From assembly GCA_016937155.1 (NCBI GenBank), contig JAFGWM010000071.1, positions 1 through 64,000 on the forward strand: a stretch of 64,000 nucleotides of DNA, read 5' to 3'. This document shows, piece after piece, positions 7,939 through 17,851 of this stretch; within the stretch, counting starts at the first letter, position 1; every line of letters begins with the position of its first letter. The stretch is from Deltaproteobacteria bacterium (GTDB lineage Bacteria > Myxococcota_A > Polyangia > HGW-17). Below the pieces are notes generated by a model. It did not search any database and was not told the DNA's origin. It was given only the letters and a program-made list of their open reading frames with translations. Position numbers and translations under genes: made by a program.

Positions 7939-8604
7939 ATGGTGCTTAGTCAGAAAATTGATAATGCAATAAATTTTACCAAGTGGCCGGTGGCTCTTGT
8001 ATGTGTTTTTCTAACAATTCCTTCAGGTATCGCTTTTGCAAAAATAACCTGGGTAACAATCAGGATGTTCAGTGTGACCTGGCCATTTTGGGCTGGTCTT
8101 GCCGGTTATTTTATTCTCTGGAGAATATTTTTTCGAAAAAGAATTTTTGGAAGTGCCTTTTCTACTTTTGAGCATGAATTAACACACGCTATATTTGCAT
8201 GGTTAACTATACACAGGGTTTCAGGATTGAGAATTAGCTGGAACAATGGAGGAAGTGTAAGTTTTACACCTCCAGGAAACTGGCTCATATATCTTGGACC
8301 ATATTTCTTCCCAACTTTTGCTATTGCAGTCATTCCTTTTGTGTTGTCTGGTGGTGGGAAAACTGCCCTGATTATACTGGGGATACTGACCTCATATCAC
8401 TTAACCTCAACTTGGGTTGAAACTCATCTGGGACAATCAGACCTGCAAAGAGCAGGGTTTATTTTCAGTTTCATTTTAATCCCGTTTTCTCATTTTTTCT
8501 GGTATGGGCTGATTATGGGGATAGTTTCAAACAAAAGCAACGGAGCGGTATTCTTCTTTGAAATACTGACTGATTCAGTTCAACTGATGTACAGTTTTTT
8601 ATGA
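7939..8604 (+). CDS. M50B-like membrane protein with HExxH motif
   Basis: A 221-residue protein with several membrane helices (about 17-37, 48-63, 117-137, 142-155, 172-195). HELTH at residues 79-83 fits the HExxH zinc motif of M50-type intramembrane metallopeptidases. NWLIYLGPYFFP (114-125) and GQSDL (165-169) resemble the later conserved segments, the Asp being a possible third ligand. The first helices differ from S2P proteins, so it fits the M50B-like group, whose activity is often unproven. The ribosome binding site is weak. It is convergent with serA, with 4 bases between the stops. Confidence 0.65.
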   Translation: MVLSQKIDNAINFTKWPVALVCVFLTIPSGIAFAKITWVTIRMFSVTWPFWAGLAGYFILWRIFFRKRIFGSAFSTFEHELTHAIFAWLTIHRVSGLRISWNNGGSVSFTPPGNWLIYLGPYFFPTFAIAVIPFVLSGGGKTALIILGILTSYHLTSTWVETHLGQSDLQRAGFIFSFILIPFSHFFWYGLIMGIVSNKSNGAVFFFEILTDSVQLMYSFL

Positions 8605-8608
8605 TTGC

Positions 8609-9535
8609 CTATTTATTAACCTGAAATGTCGTATCATTATTTACAAAGAAATTAACAATCTGTCGTGCAGCAGCCGCACCGGCATTAATATTTGCTTCAG
8701 CAGTCTGAGCTCCCATTTTCTTTGCTGTTGCATGATATCTTTGTGCAAATTTTTCATTCATTTCAGTGTGATTTGTTGGAGCTACATCTGTGGCATACAT
8801 GAGATCAGTTCTTTCGGTCATAATTTTTACAAGATCAGACTCATTAATAACTTCTTTTCTTGCAGTATTGATGAGGCAGCCACCATTTTTCATCCTGGAT
8901 AAAAGACTGTAGTTTATGCTTTCCCTGGTCTCACTGTTTGCTGGTATGTGAAGTGAGACGTAATCACTGTTCATATATAAATCCTCAACGGTTTCTGCAA
9001 CTTCAATGCCTTCGGCTTCCATTTTTTCCCTTGGAACATAGGGATCAAAAGCGACAATCTTCATTCCGAATCCTCGTGCTATCATTGCCACAAATCTGCC
9101 AACATTGCCATAAGCGTGAATACCCAGTGTCTTTCCCCTGAGTTCTGTTCCGCTGCCCTGAACGAATTTTTTTCTGGCAAGGAAAAGCATCATACCAAAA
9201 GCCAGTTCTGCAACTGCATTACTGTTCTGACCGGGAGTATTCATCGCACATATACCTTTGGCTGTTGATGCATCAAGATCGATGTTGTCATAACCAGCTC
9301 CGGCTCTAACAATAATTTTTAATTTTTCCGATGCGTTGATAACATCTGCATTTGCCTTGTCGCTTCGAATAATCATTGCATCAACATTTCTGACTGCCTG
9401 AATCAATTCTTTGGGATCCGTATAATTTTCAAGTTTAATGAGTTCATATCCCGCAGTATTGAAAATCTCTTCGATTTCATTCACAGCTACCTGAGCAAAA
9501 GGTTTTTCAGTTGCAAGTAAAACTATTTTTGACAT
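8609..9535 (-). CDS. serA: D-3-phosphoglycerate dehydrogenase-like
   Basis: A 308-residue D-2-hydroxyacid dehydrogenase of the short SerA type without ACT domain. Visible are the substrate-binding VRAGAGYDNID, NTPGQNSNAVAE, the NAD site GIHAYGNVG, LHIPANSETR, and INTARKEVINE with the catalytic arginine. Short SerA proteins with this NTPGQNSNAVAELAFG segment are common in Bacteroidota. After DVAP the usual catalytic Glu of the DVFxxEP motif is not obvious. The catalytic His may be in RYHATAKKMGAQTAEA. The expected reaction is 3-phosphoglycerate to 3-phosphohydroxypyruvate, the first step of serine synthesis. No serC or serB is nearby. AGGAGAG precedes the ATG. Confidence 0.82.
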   Translation of the reverse strand: MSKIVLLATEKPFAQVAVNEIEEIFNTAGYELIKLENYTDPKELIQAVRNVDAMIIRSDKANADVINASEKLKIIVRAGAGYDNIDLDASTAKGICAMNTPGQNSNAVAELAFGMMLFLARKKFVQGSGTELRGKTLGIHAYGNVGRFVAMIARGFGMKIVAFDPYVPREKMEAEGIEVAETVEDLYMNSDYVSLHIPANSETRESINYSLLSRMKNGGCLINTARKEVINESDLVKIMTERTDLMYATDVAPTNHTEMNEKFAQRYHATAKKMGAQTAEANINAGAAAARQIVNFFVNNDTTFQVNK

Positions 9536-9559
9536 GAATGCTCTCCTGAACTTTTATGT

Positions 9560-9581
9560 GGGGGTTAATTCCCCCTTTTTT
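9560..9581 (+). terminator. Terminator-like hairpin facing the plus strand
   Basis: A 5-bp GGGGG/CCCCC stem with a TTAATT loop is followed by six T on the plus strand. Both neighbours (serA and the sigma-54 activator) are on the minus strand, so it would stop antisense transcription. On the minus strand it lies in the serA leader without a T-run, where it could only be a leader hairpin. Confidence 0.4.
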
Positions 9582-9625
9582 ATTGGAAACACAATGCCAG
9601 ATCATTTATTCATTTACAAACTATT

Positions 9626-12448
9626 TCAGGAAGTTTTATCTGGAGCTTCTTCTATTCCAAGTTCCTTTATGAGCTTATGAAGGTATGGTCTTCTAAGTCC
9701 TATTATTCTAGCGGCCTCGCTGCGGTTACCCTGTACTTTTCTCAACATGGATTCAATGTATTCACGCTTGAAAGCGTCCATTGCTTCTCTATAGGGGAGT
9801 TCACTGAAACGATCGATGGATGCTATTGGATTATTGTCAGAATCATTATCAGGTATGGATTCCTGAGTTTTTAACTCCCTGATATTAGGAAGCATTATCT
9901 CATTATCAAGCAATTGTGATGAGGATAGAGCAACGGCCCTTTCTATAACATTTGCCAGCTCTCTTACATTTCCGGGCCAGGGGTATTCAAAAAGTCTTTT
10001 GGATGCATATTTACTCATTCCAGTGATTTTTTTACCCATTCTCCTGGAATGATGTTCAATGAAGTGAGAGGCCAGTTCAAGTATATCCGTGGCACGTTCA
10101 CGTAAAGGAGGCAGTATTACCGGAACCACATTTATACGATAATAAAGATCTTCTCTGAATTTCCCTTTTTTAACCATTTCTTCAAGGTTTCGGTTTGTTG
10201 CGGTGATTACTCTTATATCAATTTTTACAGTCCGTTCACTACCCAGAGGGTTTATTTCTCCCTCCTGCAGTGCACGAAGAATTTTGGGCTGCAGAGACAG
10301 TGGAAGTTCACCGATTTCGTCAAGAAAAATAGTTCCGCCATCCGCAAGTTCCATCTGACCGGATTTTTTCCTTACAGCTCCGGTGAATGCTCCCTTTTCA
10401 TGTCCGAAAAGTTCGGATTCCAGAAGATTTTCAGGTATTGCTGCACAGTTTACTGTTATTAGAGGCTTTTTATTTCTATTGGACAGTTTATGGATAGTTC
10501 GGGCAATAAGTTCCTTTCCTGTACCGCTTTCTCCCAGAATCAAGGTACTTGTGTTCATTGGCGCAATTTTTTGTACCAACTGATGAATTTCCCTCATTTT
10601 TTCAGAAGAACCAATAATCTCACCGAATCCTGCACTGACTTCTTTTTTAAGCCAGGTATTTTCAATTTCCAGCCTGGACTTTAGTTTTTCGATTTCATCC
10701 TTTCGTCTTGTCAGGTTTTCATTCAGACGGAGAATCGTAGTGAATGAAACTGCATTTTTCAATGCCAGAGCACTCTGTTTCGCAATGGTATTAAGGAGTT
10801 CCATATCATCTCTTGTATACATGGAATCTTCATTTTTTTCAGGAAGTACTATTATGCCGACTATTTCCGTTTGGAATGAAAGTAGCACGACTGCTCCATT
10901 TCCACATGCATCATATTTGATGATTTCCTTCATGGTGTTTGAGCGCATTGTGAATACAGTTCCGTTCCAGGCAGCTCTCAATATAGACGCTGCAGTGCTG
11001 CGAGAGATATGGAAATCATCTGGAAGATCAATTAATCCTTCGGTTTTATAAAGTCTGAAAACACCTCTGTGGCTTTCAGGCAGAAGAGCAGCAGCACCAC
11101 TCAGATCCATTGATCTTATAATTATTCTGAGAATTTCACCAATAAGCCTTGGAACCTCCATTACTGTTGAAATCTGTTCACCGATATCAGAAATTGTCTC
11201 ACTGTATCTGTATCTTGTTCTGAAAAACATACGATCAATGTAATGCTGAACCATATCCCTGAATGAAAACAGGCCTGCTGTTGATACTACTGCAGTTATG
11301 ATTGTAACGGTCCGGGAGGTGAATCCAAAAAACTGTGTTAACACCAGACCGGCACTGATACTTAGAATCAGATAAAGCACGATAATTCCAATGGTGATAA
11401 TTCCATATGCTAAAGACCGGCTGAAAAGCCCTTCAATTTTTACAGTAAGCTGCCTTGAAGTGGACATCACCAGAAAGACAACCATCACTGAAAAAAGGAG
11501 AAAAATAAGATCCGGACCACCGCGGAGTTGGGCAATGGCATTTTCTCTTGAATATAGAAAAACCCAGGATGTCAGGATCAGTAGCATTAGAAAGAGACCA
11601 TAGATGATCATCATAACTTTTCTACGATCCATTGCTTTGGTGTTGAAAAAACTCCATCCCAGAGCAAAAATGGTACCTGTGCCGTACAAAAGATTAGTTC
11701 CGGGAACAAGAAGTCTTCCAAGCATCAACAGTGTATTCTGGTTTGATACGTCAGGTGTAGAATATACTTTAAGGTAATAAAAGCCGGTAATCACGAATGC
11801 AAACAGTGATGGAATGAAGATAAAACCAGCCAGAGGAAGCTTGCCGGCTTTTCTAATAACCGGGTATCTAAGGAAAAATAATAGAAGGGCAACAGGAGCC
11901 AGAAGATTCCATCCCAGAAAAGGCAATAACAGCGATGGTGATGGACTGACTGTATCCAGATTGTTGAATGCAAGAATAAGTACGTAAGTGGCACTTATCG
12001 TGAGCAGCATAAAAAGATTTATGTCTTCAGATTTTCTTCTGAAAATCAAAAAACCTGCTGCCGCCAGAACGATTAGTCCAGCTGTTATACTGAATCCGAA
12101 CTTAGGCCACAATGGTAGTCTTTTTATAGTGTGTTCGATTTTAAATAATTTATTTTTCTCCCGGAAATGAAGGTTTACCTTACCGGTTCCATTTTTCCTG
12201 AGAATTTTCATCCAGTGAAAGGTACTTCTTATTTTTACATAATCACCTGATTTCTCAATTCCTTCCAGTTTCATGCCCCTGTGGATAGATTTTATGGAAG
12301 GTTCAACATTGAGTACTGTATTTTCAGTATCAAGGGAAAAACCGGCGTATGGTTGACGATAAATACTGATATGTAAAACAACTCCGTAAACTATTGCAGT
12401 AATTGATAGAAAAAAGGTTCCGGCGCTGTAGAATTTATTCAGTTTCAA
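9626..12448 (-). CDS. Membrane-bound sigma-54-dependent activator
   Basis: A 940-residue enhancer-binding protein. The N-terminus has one helix (7-29), a periplasmic region of about 80 residues, then about seven more helices up to residue 400, like the sensor half of 7TM kinases. A GAF-like domain follows (about 420-570), then a short coiled coil. The AAA+ domain has Walker A GESGTGKELIA, the sigma-54 contact loop GAFTGA, and Walker B GGTIFLDEIGELP. The C-terminal Fis-type helix-turn-helix ends in NRSEAARIIGLRRPYLHKLI. The combination implies a membrane sensor that activates sigma-54 promoters directly, without a kinase. It begins with TTG 12448 after a GGGGGA site. The hybrid kinase gene lies 121 bases upstream in the same direction. 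Its targets are unknown. Confidence 0.9.
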   Translation of the reverse strand: MKLNKFYSAGTFFLSITAIVYGVVLHISIYRQPYAGFSLDTENTVLNVEPSIKSIHRGMKLEGIEKSGDYVKIRSTFHWMKILRKNGTGKVNLHFREKNKLFKIEHTIKRLPLWPKFGFSITAGLIVLAAAGFLIFRRKSEDINLFMLLTISATYVLILAFNNLDTVSPSPSLLLPFLGWNLLAPVALLLFFLRYPVIRKAGKLPLAGFIFIPSLFAFVITGFYYLKVYSTPDVSNQNTLLMLGRLLVPGTNLLYGTGTIFALGWSFFNTKAMDRRKVMMIIYGLFLMLLILTSWVFLYSRENAIAQLRGGPDLIFLLFSVMVVFLVMSTSRQLTVKIEGLFSRSLAYGIITIGIIVLYLILSISAGLVLTQFFGFTSRTVTIITAVVSTAGLFSFRDMVQHYIDRMFFRTRYRYSETISDIGEQISTVMEVPRLIGEILRIIIRSMDLSGAAALLPESHRGVFRLYKTEGLIDLPDDFHISRSTAASILRAAWNGTVFTMRSNTMKEIIKYDACGNGAVVLLSFQTEIVGIIVLPEKNEDSMYTRDDMELLNTIAKQSALALKNAVSFTTILRLNENLTRRKDEIEKLKSRLEIENTWLKKEVSAGFGEIIGSSEKMREIHQLVQKIAPMNTSTLILGESGTGKELIARTIHKLSNRNKKPLITVNCAAIPENLLESELFGHEKGAFTGAVRKKSGQMELADGGTIFLDEIGELPLSLQPKILRALQEGEINPLGSERTVKIDIRVITATNRNLEEMVKKGKFREDLYYRINVVPVILPPLRERATDILELASHFIEHHSRRMGKKITGMSKYASKRLFEYPWPGNVRELANVIERAVALSSSQLLDNEIMLPNIRELKTQESIPDNDSDNNPIASIDRFSELPYREAMDAFKREYIESMLRKVQGNRSEAARIIGLRRPYLHKLIKELGIEEAPDKTS

Positions 12449-12569
12449 ACTTTATTTCCCCCTTCATGAGCAGTAAATCAGTTTTACCCAGTAGTAAAAA
12501 CCTGATTACTCCTTACCTTAAGGGATTCATATCTGTACTGAATATACTATTTTTCCCGAAGTTTCCAGT

Positions 12570-15449
12570 TTATTCCCATTCATTGGAACTGATTAGAACG
12601 TATTCCCTTAGAATCTGGATTTCCCTGTGAAGGCTCTTAATAAGTTCTGACTTAACTGGAATTTTCTGTTTTGACAGTATCTCTATTTCACGTGCAGAAT
12701 TACTCAGTGGTAATGCACAGACAGTTAAAGCACCGCCCTTTATACTATGGGCTATTAATGAAACCTGAGATGAATTTTTTTCATTTAAACTGATTGCAAG
12801 TTCATCAAACTGTGACTCCAGTTTTTCAGTAAAACCGTTTATTATCTTTGATGCTGCAGCCTTGTTGCCTCCCACTTTATCAAGAAACGCCATAAAATTT
12901 AAAGGTAGATCAGAACCCTGTGATTCTGGATCTGTTGGCAGGGTAACCGGCTTGTTTTGGTTAATTCTGATTTTCGGCAAATATCTGCTTATGATATTAA
13001 TAAGTTGAATTGAAGAGAAGGGCTTTGTGAGGACATCATTCATACCACACTTCAGACAGTCATCAATATCCTTCTGAAAAGCATTAGCTGTCAGACCGAT
13101 TATAGGTAATTCATCTATCCTGTATTTTTCTCTTAGTTTAATTGTTGTTCCAAAACCATCCAGTTCCGGCATTTGAATATCCATGAGAACTATATCAAAA
13201 TTTTTTATATTTTCTATAGCTTCAAGTGCTTTAATTCCTGTATCAACTATGGTTAGATTTCCATTGTGCTGATGGATAAAATGCCGAACTATCTCCTGAT
13301 TGGTTATATAATCTTCAGCATATAATATATTTACATCACTGAGATCTGTGAATTCAGTTTTCATTGATCTTAATCTGGATGTTTCCATGGCTGATTTTTC
13401 AACTGTTTTAAAAGGAAGCAGAAACCAGAATTTACTTCCTTTTCCTTCTTCACTTGAAAATTCAAGTTCGCCGCCCATCAGATTAACGAATTTTCTTGAT
13501 AATGAAATTCCAAGACCTGTACCTCCGAATTTCCGTGTTATAGAAGAATCAAGTTGAACGAAATCTTCAAAAATTCTGTCAATTCCATCAGTTGGAATAC
13601 CAATTCCAGTATCTTCAACAATAAAGGAAATTGTCAGTATATCCTCATGAATCTCAACGGGCTTGACTTCCAGAGAAATGTGTCCTGTTTCCGTGAATTT
13701 AACAGCATTTCCCAGGAGATTAACAAGAACCTGATGAAGTTTCATGCTATCCCCTGAAAGAAACACCGGCATGTTTTCTGAATAATTGAATTTAAAATCA
13801 AGGTGTTTTTTATCACAAAGAACACGGAAGGTTTTCACTGTATTATCAAGAAGTTCTTTTAATGAAAAATCAGAAAGATCAATCTCCATTTTACCGGCTT
13901 CTATTTTGGATAAATCCAGTAGTTGATTTATCAGTTTCAGCAGCCGATTACTTTCTTTTTTTATTGTATGAGCATAATCTCCCGATTGAATGGCATTCGA
14001 TGAATTCTCGATTATTTCAGCAAATCCAATGATTCCATTCAATGGAGTTCTCATCTCATGGCTCATATTAGCCAGGAATCGACTTTTTATTTCACTTACT
14101 GAGCGTAGCTTTTCCATAGCCTCCATCAACTGACTGTTAATTCCCCTGAGTTCCGATGTTCTTTCTATAACTCTAAGTTCCAGTTCACTTTTTATGTTTT
14201 CAAGAGCCTTTCTGGAATTACGCTGTTCCAGGTATGTGGTTATAATCATAACTATTTCGGTAGCTATAACTGTTACCTCCTGGAAAAAGATTTCACCGAA
14301 TAATTTGTGACAATCCTCAAAAGAAAACCACCCCTTCATTTTACCATCGATTATAAGGGGTATAATCACAGCACTTTCCAGTTTTTCAGTATTTTGAAAC
14401 TCACCTAACACAGTGTTTGAGGCACTGTCATTTAAAATAAGTTCGGGATGGTTTATACTGTGATTGTTTTCTTTGAGATATATAGCGATATTCGGTGGAA
14501 AATATCTGCCAAGCACTGAACTTCTGGTTGAATCACACCACTCACTTACACATTCAGAGCTTAAGTCAGAGTTAATCAGAGAGTATATAATACGGCCGGT
14601 TTTAAAAGATGAGCCCGCCTTCATTATTATGCTGTTTATTAACTCGGATTCCTTGAGATCCGACAATTGTCCGGTTCTCCATATATTGGCCCGAAGATTT
14701 GCAATCTCACTTCTGATTTTAAGCTTATTCTCGACTTCAATTTTGGATTTAAGAATAGACTCAAAATCCTGCATCAGCAGGTATAAGGACATGTAAACCG
14801 GAAAAAACGGATGATTTTCAGGGAAATCAACTTTTTTATTTTTGCTGCTGATCGCCTTCCAACTTATTGATGTAATGAATGAAAAAAGTTCAGAAATGTC
14901 CTGTTCAGATATGGTGTCAGCCCCGATCTGTTTATTCTGGAACAAATTTACTGCTGTATTAACAATTTCAGGAATCATTGCTTTTATTTTATGCGGTAGA
15001 GTCATTCTTTTATTTTTTGAAAGTGAAACAGCCATATTCCATGCTTTATCTCTGGTTGAAACACACTGTATCGGTACCACGGGGTTCATTAGAAGAACGC
15101 CGGCTTTAAACAAAAAGCCCACATAAAAAGGTGTATCATAAGCAAAAAAACCTTTCAGATTTCCGGATTCTGTTTCTGTTTTTAAATGGTCTGAAAAAAT
15201 AGTTCTTAGTTCTCTGTTGATGCTGGAAATTGTTTTACCATAACATTTTATTTCAATGATCGGTTTTTCTGCCATACCTGAAATAAGCAGAAAGTGTTTT
15301 CTTTTTTCAATAAAATGGAGAAATGCTTCGCGATCCGGAACACCTTCTGGAATAGTTTCAAGTATTCCATTGGTATAGGAAATAAATGTACAACTGTAGT
15401 CAGGTGAGAGTTGAACAACTTCTTTTTGGATTATTTTCCCGGATTTCAT
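12570..15449 (-). CDS. Hybrid histidine kinase with REC and Hpt domains
   Basis: A 959-residue, apparently soluble sensor. The first 400 residues have no transmembrane segment I can see; residues 250-400 look GAF-like. A coiled coil (about 405-455) leads to HisKA with His464 in NMSHEMRTPLNG. The ATPase domain has an N-box near 581, DTGIGIP and GGTGLGISL. A receiver follows with Asp757 in LMDIQMPELDG and a C-terminal Hpt domain with His901 in AHSIKGGAL. All phosphorelay residues are present, so a complete His-Asp-His relay in one chain is expected. The final acceptor is likely the receiver encoded 23 bases upstream. It is similar in plan to the larger kinase at 23050-28305. Confidence 0.92.
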   Translation of the reverse strand: MKSGKIIQKEVVQLSPDYSCTFISYTNGILETIPEGVPDREAFLHFIEKRKHFLLISGMAEKPIIEIKCYGKTISSINRELRTIFSDHLKTETESGNLKGFFAYDTPFYVGFLFKAGVLLMNPVVPIQCVSTRDKAWNMAVSLSKNKRMTLPHKIKAMIPEIVNTAVNLFQNKQIGADTISEQDISELFSFITSISWKAISSKNKKVDFPENHPFFPVYMSLYLLMQDFESILKSKIEVENKLKIRSEIANLRANIWRTGQLSDLKESELINSIIMKAGSSFKTGRIIYSLINSDLSSECVSEWCDSTRSSVLGRYFPPNIAIYLKENNHSINHPELILNDSASNTVLGEFQNTEKLESAVIIPLIIDGKMKGWFSFEDCHKLFGEIFFQEVTVIATEIVMIITTYLEQRNSRKALENIKSELELRVIERTSELRGINSQLMEAMEKLRSVSEIKSRFLANMSHEMRTPLNGIIGFAEIIENSSNAIQSGDYAHTIKKESNRLLKLINQLLDLSKIEAGKMEIDLSDFSLKELLDNTVKTFRVLCDKKHLDFKFNYSENMPVFLSGDSMKLHQVLVNLLGNAVKFTETGHISLEVKPVEIHEDILTISFIVEDTGIGIPTDGIDRIFEDFVQLDSSITRKFGGTGLGISLSRKFVNLMGGELEFSSEEGKGSKFWFLLPFKTVEKSAMETSRLRSMKTEFTDLSDVNILYAEDYITNQEIVRHFIHQHNGNLTIVDTGIKALEAIENIKNFDIVLMDIQMPELDGFGTTIKLREKYRIDELPIIGLTANAFQKDIDDCLKCGMNDVLTKPFSSIQLINIISRYLPKIRINQNKPVTLPTDPESQGSDLPLNFMAFLDKVGGNKAAASKIINGFTEKLESQFDELAISLNEKNSSQVSLIAHSIKGGALTVCALPLSNSAREIEILSKQKIPVKSELIKSLHREIQILREYVLISSNEWE

Positions 15450-15472
15450 CTAAAGGCGATCCATCCACCACT

Positions 15473-15865
15473 TTATATCAGATGATAAGTAGAAAGCAGT
15501 CTGTCCAGTTCATCTTTTTTAACTGGTTTTGACAGATACTCATCACAAAGGTTATAAAATGCTTTACTTACAGTCTTTGGATCCTCCAGCGCACTGGTCA
15601 TAAAAATCACAGATCTTAACTCTCTGGGAATATTGTATTTTTCTTCCATTTTTTTAATTGATGTCAGGATAGAATGTCCATCAGTGTCAGGGAGTTTTAT
15701 ATCCAGACATATCAGATCATATCTGGAATTACTCTTCAGAGATTTCTCAAAAAGACTTATTGCTGTTTTCCCGTTCTCCGATATGTCAACTTTCCCATGA
15801 TTTCCCATGAAAAATTCAAGCATAGCCCTTGCAGCATACTCATCCTCAACTATAAGTGTTTTCAT
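15473..15865 (-). CDS. Single-domain response regulator
   Basis: A 130-residue CheY-like receiver with no output domain. Acidic pocket residues are in LIVEDEY, the phospho-acceptor Asp is in LICLDIKLPDTDG, the switch Thr/Ser is in FMTSALE, and the conserved Lys is in YLSKPVKK. A longer loop before beta-4 (MEEKYNIPRELRSVIF) sets it apart from standard CheY. The same loop type occurs in the receiver at 28302-28694, so the two are paralogues. It is first in an operon with the hybrid kinase, with AGGT/GGAGG upstream of its ATG. It probably takes phosphate from the kinase Hpt domain and acts by protein contact. Confidence 0.9.
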   Translation of the reverse strand: MKTLIVEDEYAARAMLEFFMGNHGKVDISENGKTAISLFEKSLKSNSRYDLICLDIKLPDTDGHSILTSIKKMEEKYNIPRELRSVIFMTSALEDPKTVSKAFYNLCDEYLSKPVKKDELDRLLSTYHLI

Positions 15866-15939
15866 TCCTGACCTCCGATATGGTTACCATCGTCAGAAAT
15901 TTCCTGTAGTTTAGTAAAGTTTTTTTATATCCGGAATAT

Positions 15940-17850
15940 TTACTCCACGTTGATTCTTCTCATATCCATTCCACCAACATATCCATAGGACACATGTTTA
16001 TCAAATCCGCTGATAATAAGGCCCACAGGAGTACTGGATCTGATTACATGATAACCGTCATTTTGTATTCCATCCTCAATATTTTCACCTGGTGGAAGTC
16101 CGGGATGAAGTACTGGAAATGATAACTGGCAGTGAACAATTTCATAGTTGAACCCCTGATCAATCTGAGAGGCACACTGTGCTTTTTGTCTTGTACAGTT
16201 GAATCTGCTTATATCAAGATAATCCAGAGATACCGATGTCCCGTAGGGAATAATTATGCTTATAAAATCAAAAGCGTATTTATCCGGTGTTAGAAAAACA
16301 TAGTAATCACGCCACTGCTCCACAGGTGGCACCATTATGAAACTGGGATCACCTCCGGGAAGATCCAGTGGAATTCCTGTGGTGTCCTGGCCTCTGGGAA
16401 ACTGTCCGATAAAAAGGGGTTTATCAGATTCCACCACTGCATCGCAGTATGGATCAATCGTTAAAAACTCTCCTTTTTGAAGATAGAGATAATCCATGGG
16501 TTCTCCAAGGGTTGTAAAAACAGTAGTGTCATCATAAAGTGCAAGTATTTTAAATACATCACTCTCAGTAATAACACTGCACTGACCTCCGGCATCACTT
16601 ACAGCTGGAGTTCTCGGAGGGGTTCTGGCCAATACAAATCTGGTTCCTGCGCTTGAAAAAGGGAAAAGTTGATGTTCCAGATGATCTGCACAGCATTGTC
16701 TGTCTGCAAATGTCTGCCAGACCGGCACATCGCTTGCCTCACTTCCGGTGAAAACACTAACGGGTTTGTCAGATGTAACCAGAGAACCGGTAAAATCTGC
16801 CCCAAAAGCATTTGTTTCAAGATTGAGAACATCAAATTCATCAAGATTGAATCTGATGGTTTCACCAGCTGATGCTGCCGGGATTGTATTTGAATCTCCT
16901 AAAATATCTGTACTGAGAGTAACAGTTACATCAGTGCCAGGTTCTGTTGCAACTATTGTAAGAAATGCCCTCAGGTGATTTCCAAAATCGTTCTCAGCAG
17001 TATCGGTATCAGCTATTGTCTGGGGCCATGAGAGGACGGTATAACTGTTATCAAGAGCACTTTTAGGAAACAGTATTGAAGCATCATTCGAAAATACACC
17101 TGCATTTTCCAGCGGATTAAACTGATAGGCTGCAACGGGTGAACTTGACGAAATTTTATATGCATTAGGCGTAATAGCGCTGTGTGTGGATGTGTTGAAA
17201 TATCCAAAATAACTACCGTCGACTTCTGCACTTGGAAGATTAATAACTCTGAGTCCTTCCGGAGGAACATCAATTTCATCCAGTATTTCGGTTTCAACAG
17301 GCCACATGTATGGAGAAATTTTTCTTTCCACCACTACATGAGCATTTATATTGAGAGGATTGGAAACAACAACTGCAAACTGCTGCGCTGCGGCATTACC
17401 ACTTGATACCACAGCATTATCAAGGTCAACAGCCCAGTATTCACAGCCAAGATAACTCCTGTTTTCAAGAGCTTCACTGCAACTGTCGATGCATCTTCCT
17501 TCACTACATGAATACCCGGATTCAACATCACATGTATGAAGAGTTTCACCGGGAACTCCTTCGTCTGTACATAATTTTACATCCTGATCAGAACAGACAG
17601 GAGTATTTGGTGTACAGCTTCGGCAGCCAAGTCCTGGAACACACACTGCCGATTTTGCTGTACAGTCGGAATATGCGTATTCACCTGATGGTTCAAGGCA
17701 CTGTCTTGCAATGTTTTCCTCACAATAAATCCGTCCCCGTTCACATTCACCCTCCACTGCTTTTTCACCACATCCATAAAAAAACGGTAAAAAAATAAAA
17801 AGCACTGGTGCCATTGATAAACTTATCTGTTTACGGGGTATTTTTATCAT
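15940..17850 (-). CDS. IgGFc-binding-type surface lipoprotein
   Basis: A 636-residue protein. I start it at ATG 17850, one base after the stop of the upstream gene (TAA-A-ATG), giving a clean signal peptide ending in FFYGC. A longer in-frame reading from 18030 would run back into that gene and is unlikely. A Cys-rich stretch (about 20-130) is followed by a long beta-rich region with repeated phrases such as SSPVAAYQFNPL, TSDKPVSVFTGSE and SDKPLFIGQFPRG. These resemble the IgGFc-binding N-terminal domain (PF17517) common in large secreted myxobacterial proteins. It probably sits on the outer membrane and binds glycan or protein, which is inference. It is coupled to the IPT-domain gene. Confidence 0.78.
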   Translation of the reverse strand: MIKIPRKQISLSMAPVLFIFLPFFYGCGEKAVEGECERGRIYCEENIARQCLEPSGEYAYSDCTAKSAVCVPGLGCRSCTPNTPVCSDQDVKLCTDEGVPGETLHTCDVESGYSCSEGRCIDSCSEALENRSYLGCEYWAVDLDNAVVSSGNAAAQQFAVVVSNPLNINAHVVVERKISPYMWPVETEILDEIDVPPEGLRVINLPSAEVDGSYFGYFNTSTHSAITPNAYKISSSSPVAAYQFNPLENAGVFSNDASILFPKSALDNSYTVLSWPQTIADTDTAENDFGNHLRAFLTIVATEPGTDVTVTLSTDILGDSNTIPAASAGETIRFNLDEFDVLNLETNAFGADFTGSLVTSDKPVSVFTGSEASDVPVWQTFADRQCCADHLEHQLFPFSSAGTRFVLARTPPRTPAVSDAGGQCSVITESDVFKILALYDDTTVFTTLGEPMDYLYLQKGEFLTIDPYCDAVVESDKPLFIGQFPRGQDTTGIPLDLPGGDPSFIMVPPVEQWRDYYVFLTPDKYAFDFISIIIPYGTSVSLDYLDISRFNCTRQKAQCASQIDQGFNYEIVHCQLSFPVLHPGLPPGENIEDGIQNDGYHVIRSSTPVGLIISGFDKHVSYGYVGGMDMRRINVE

Positions 17851-17851
17851 T

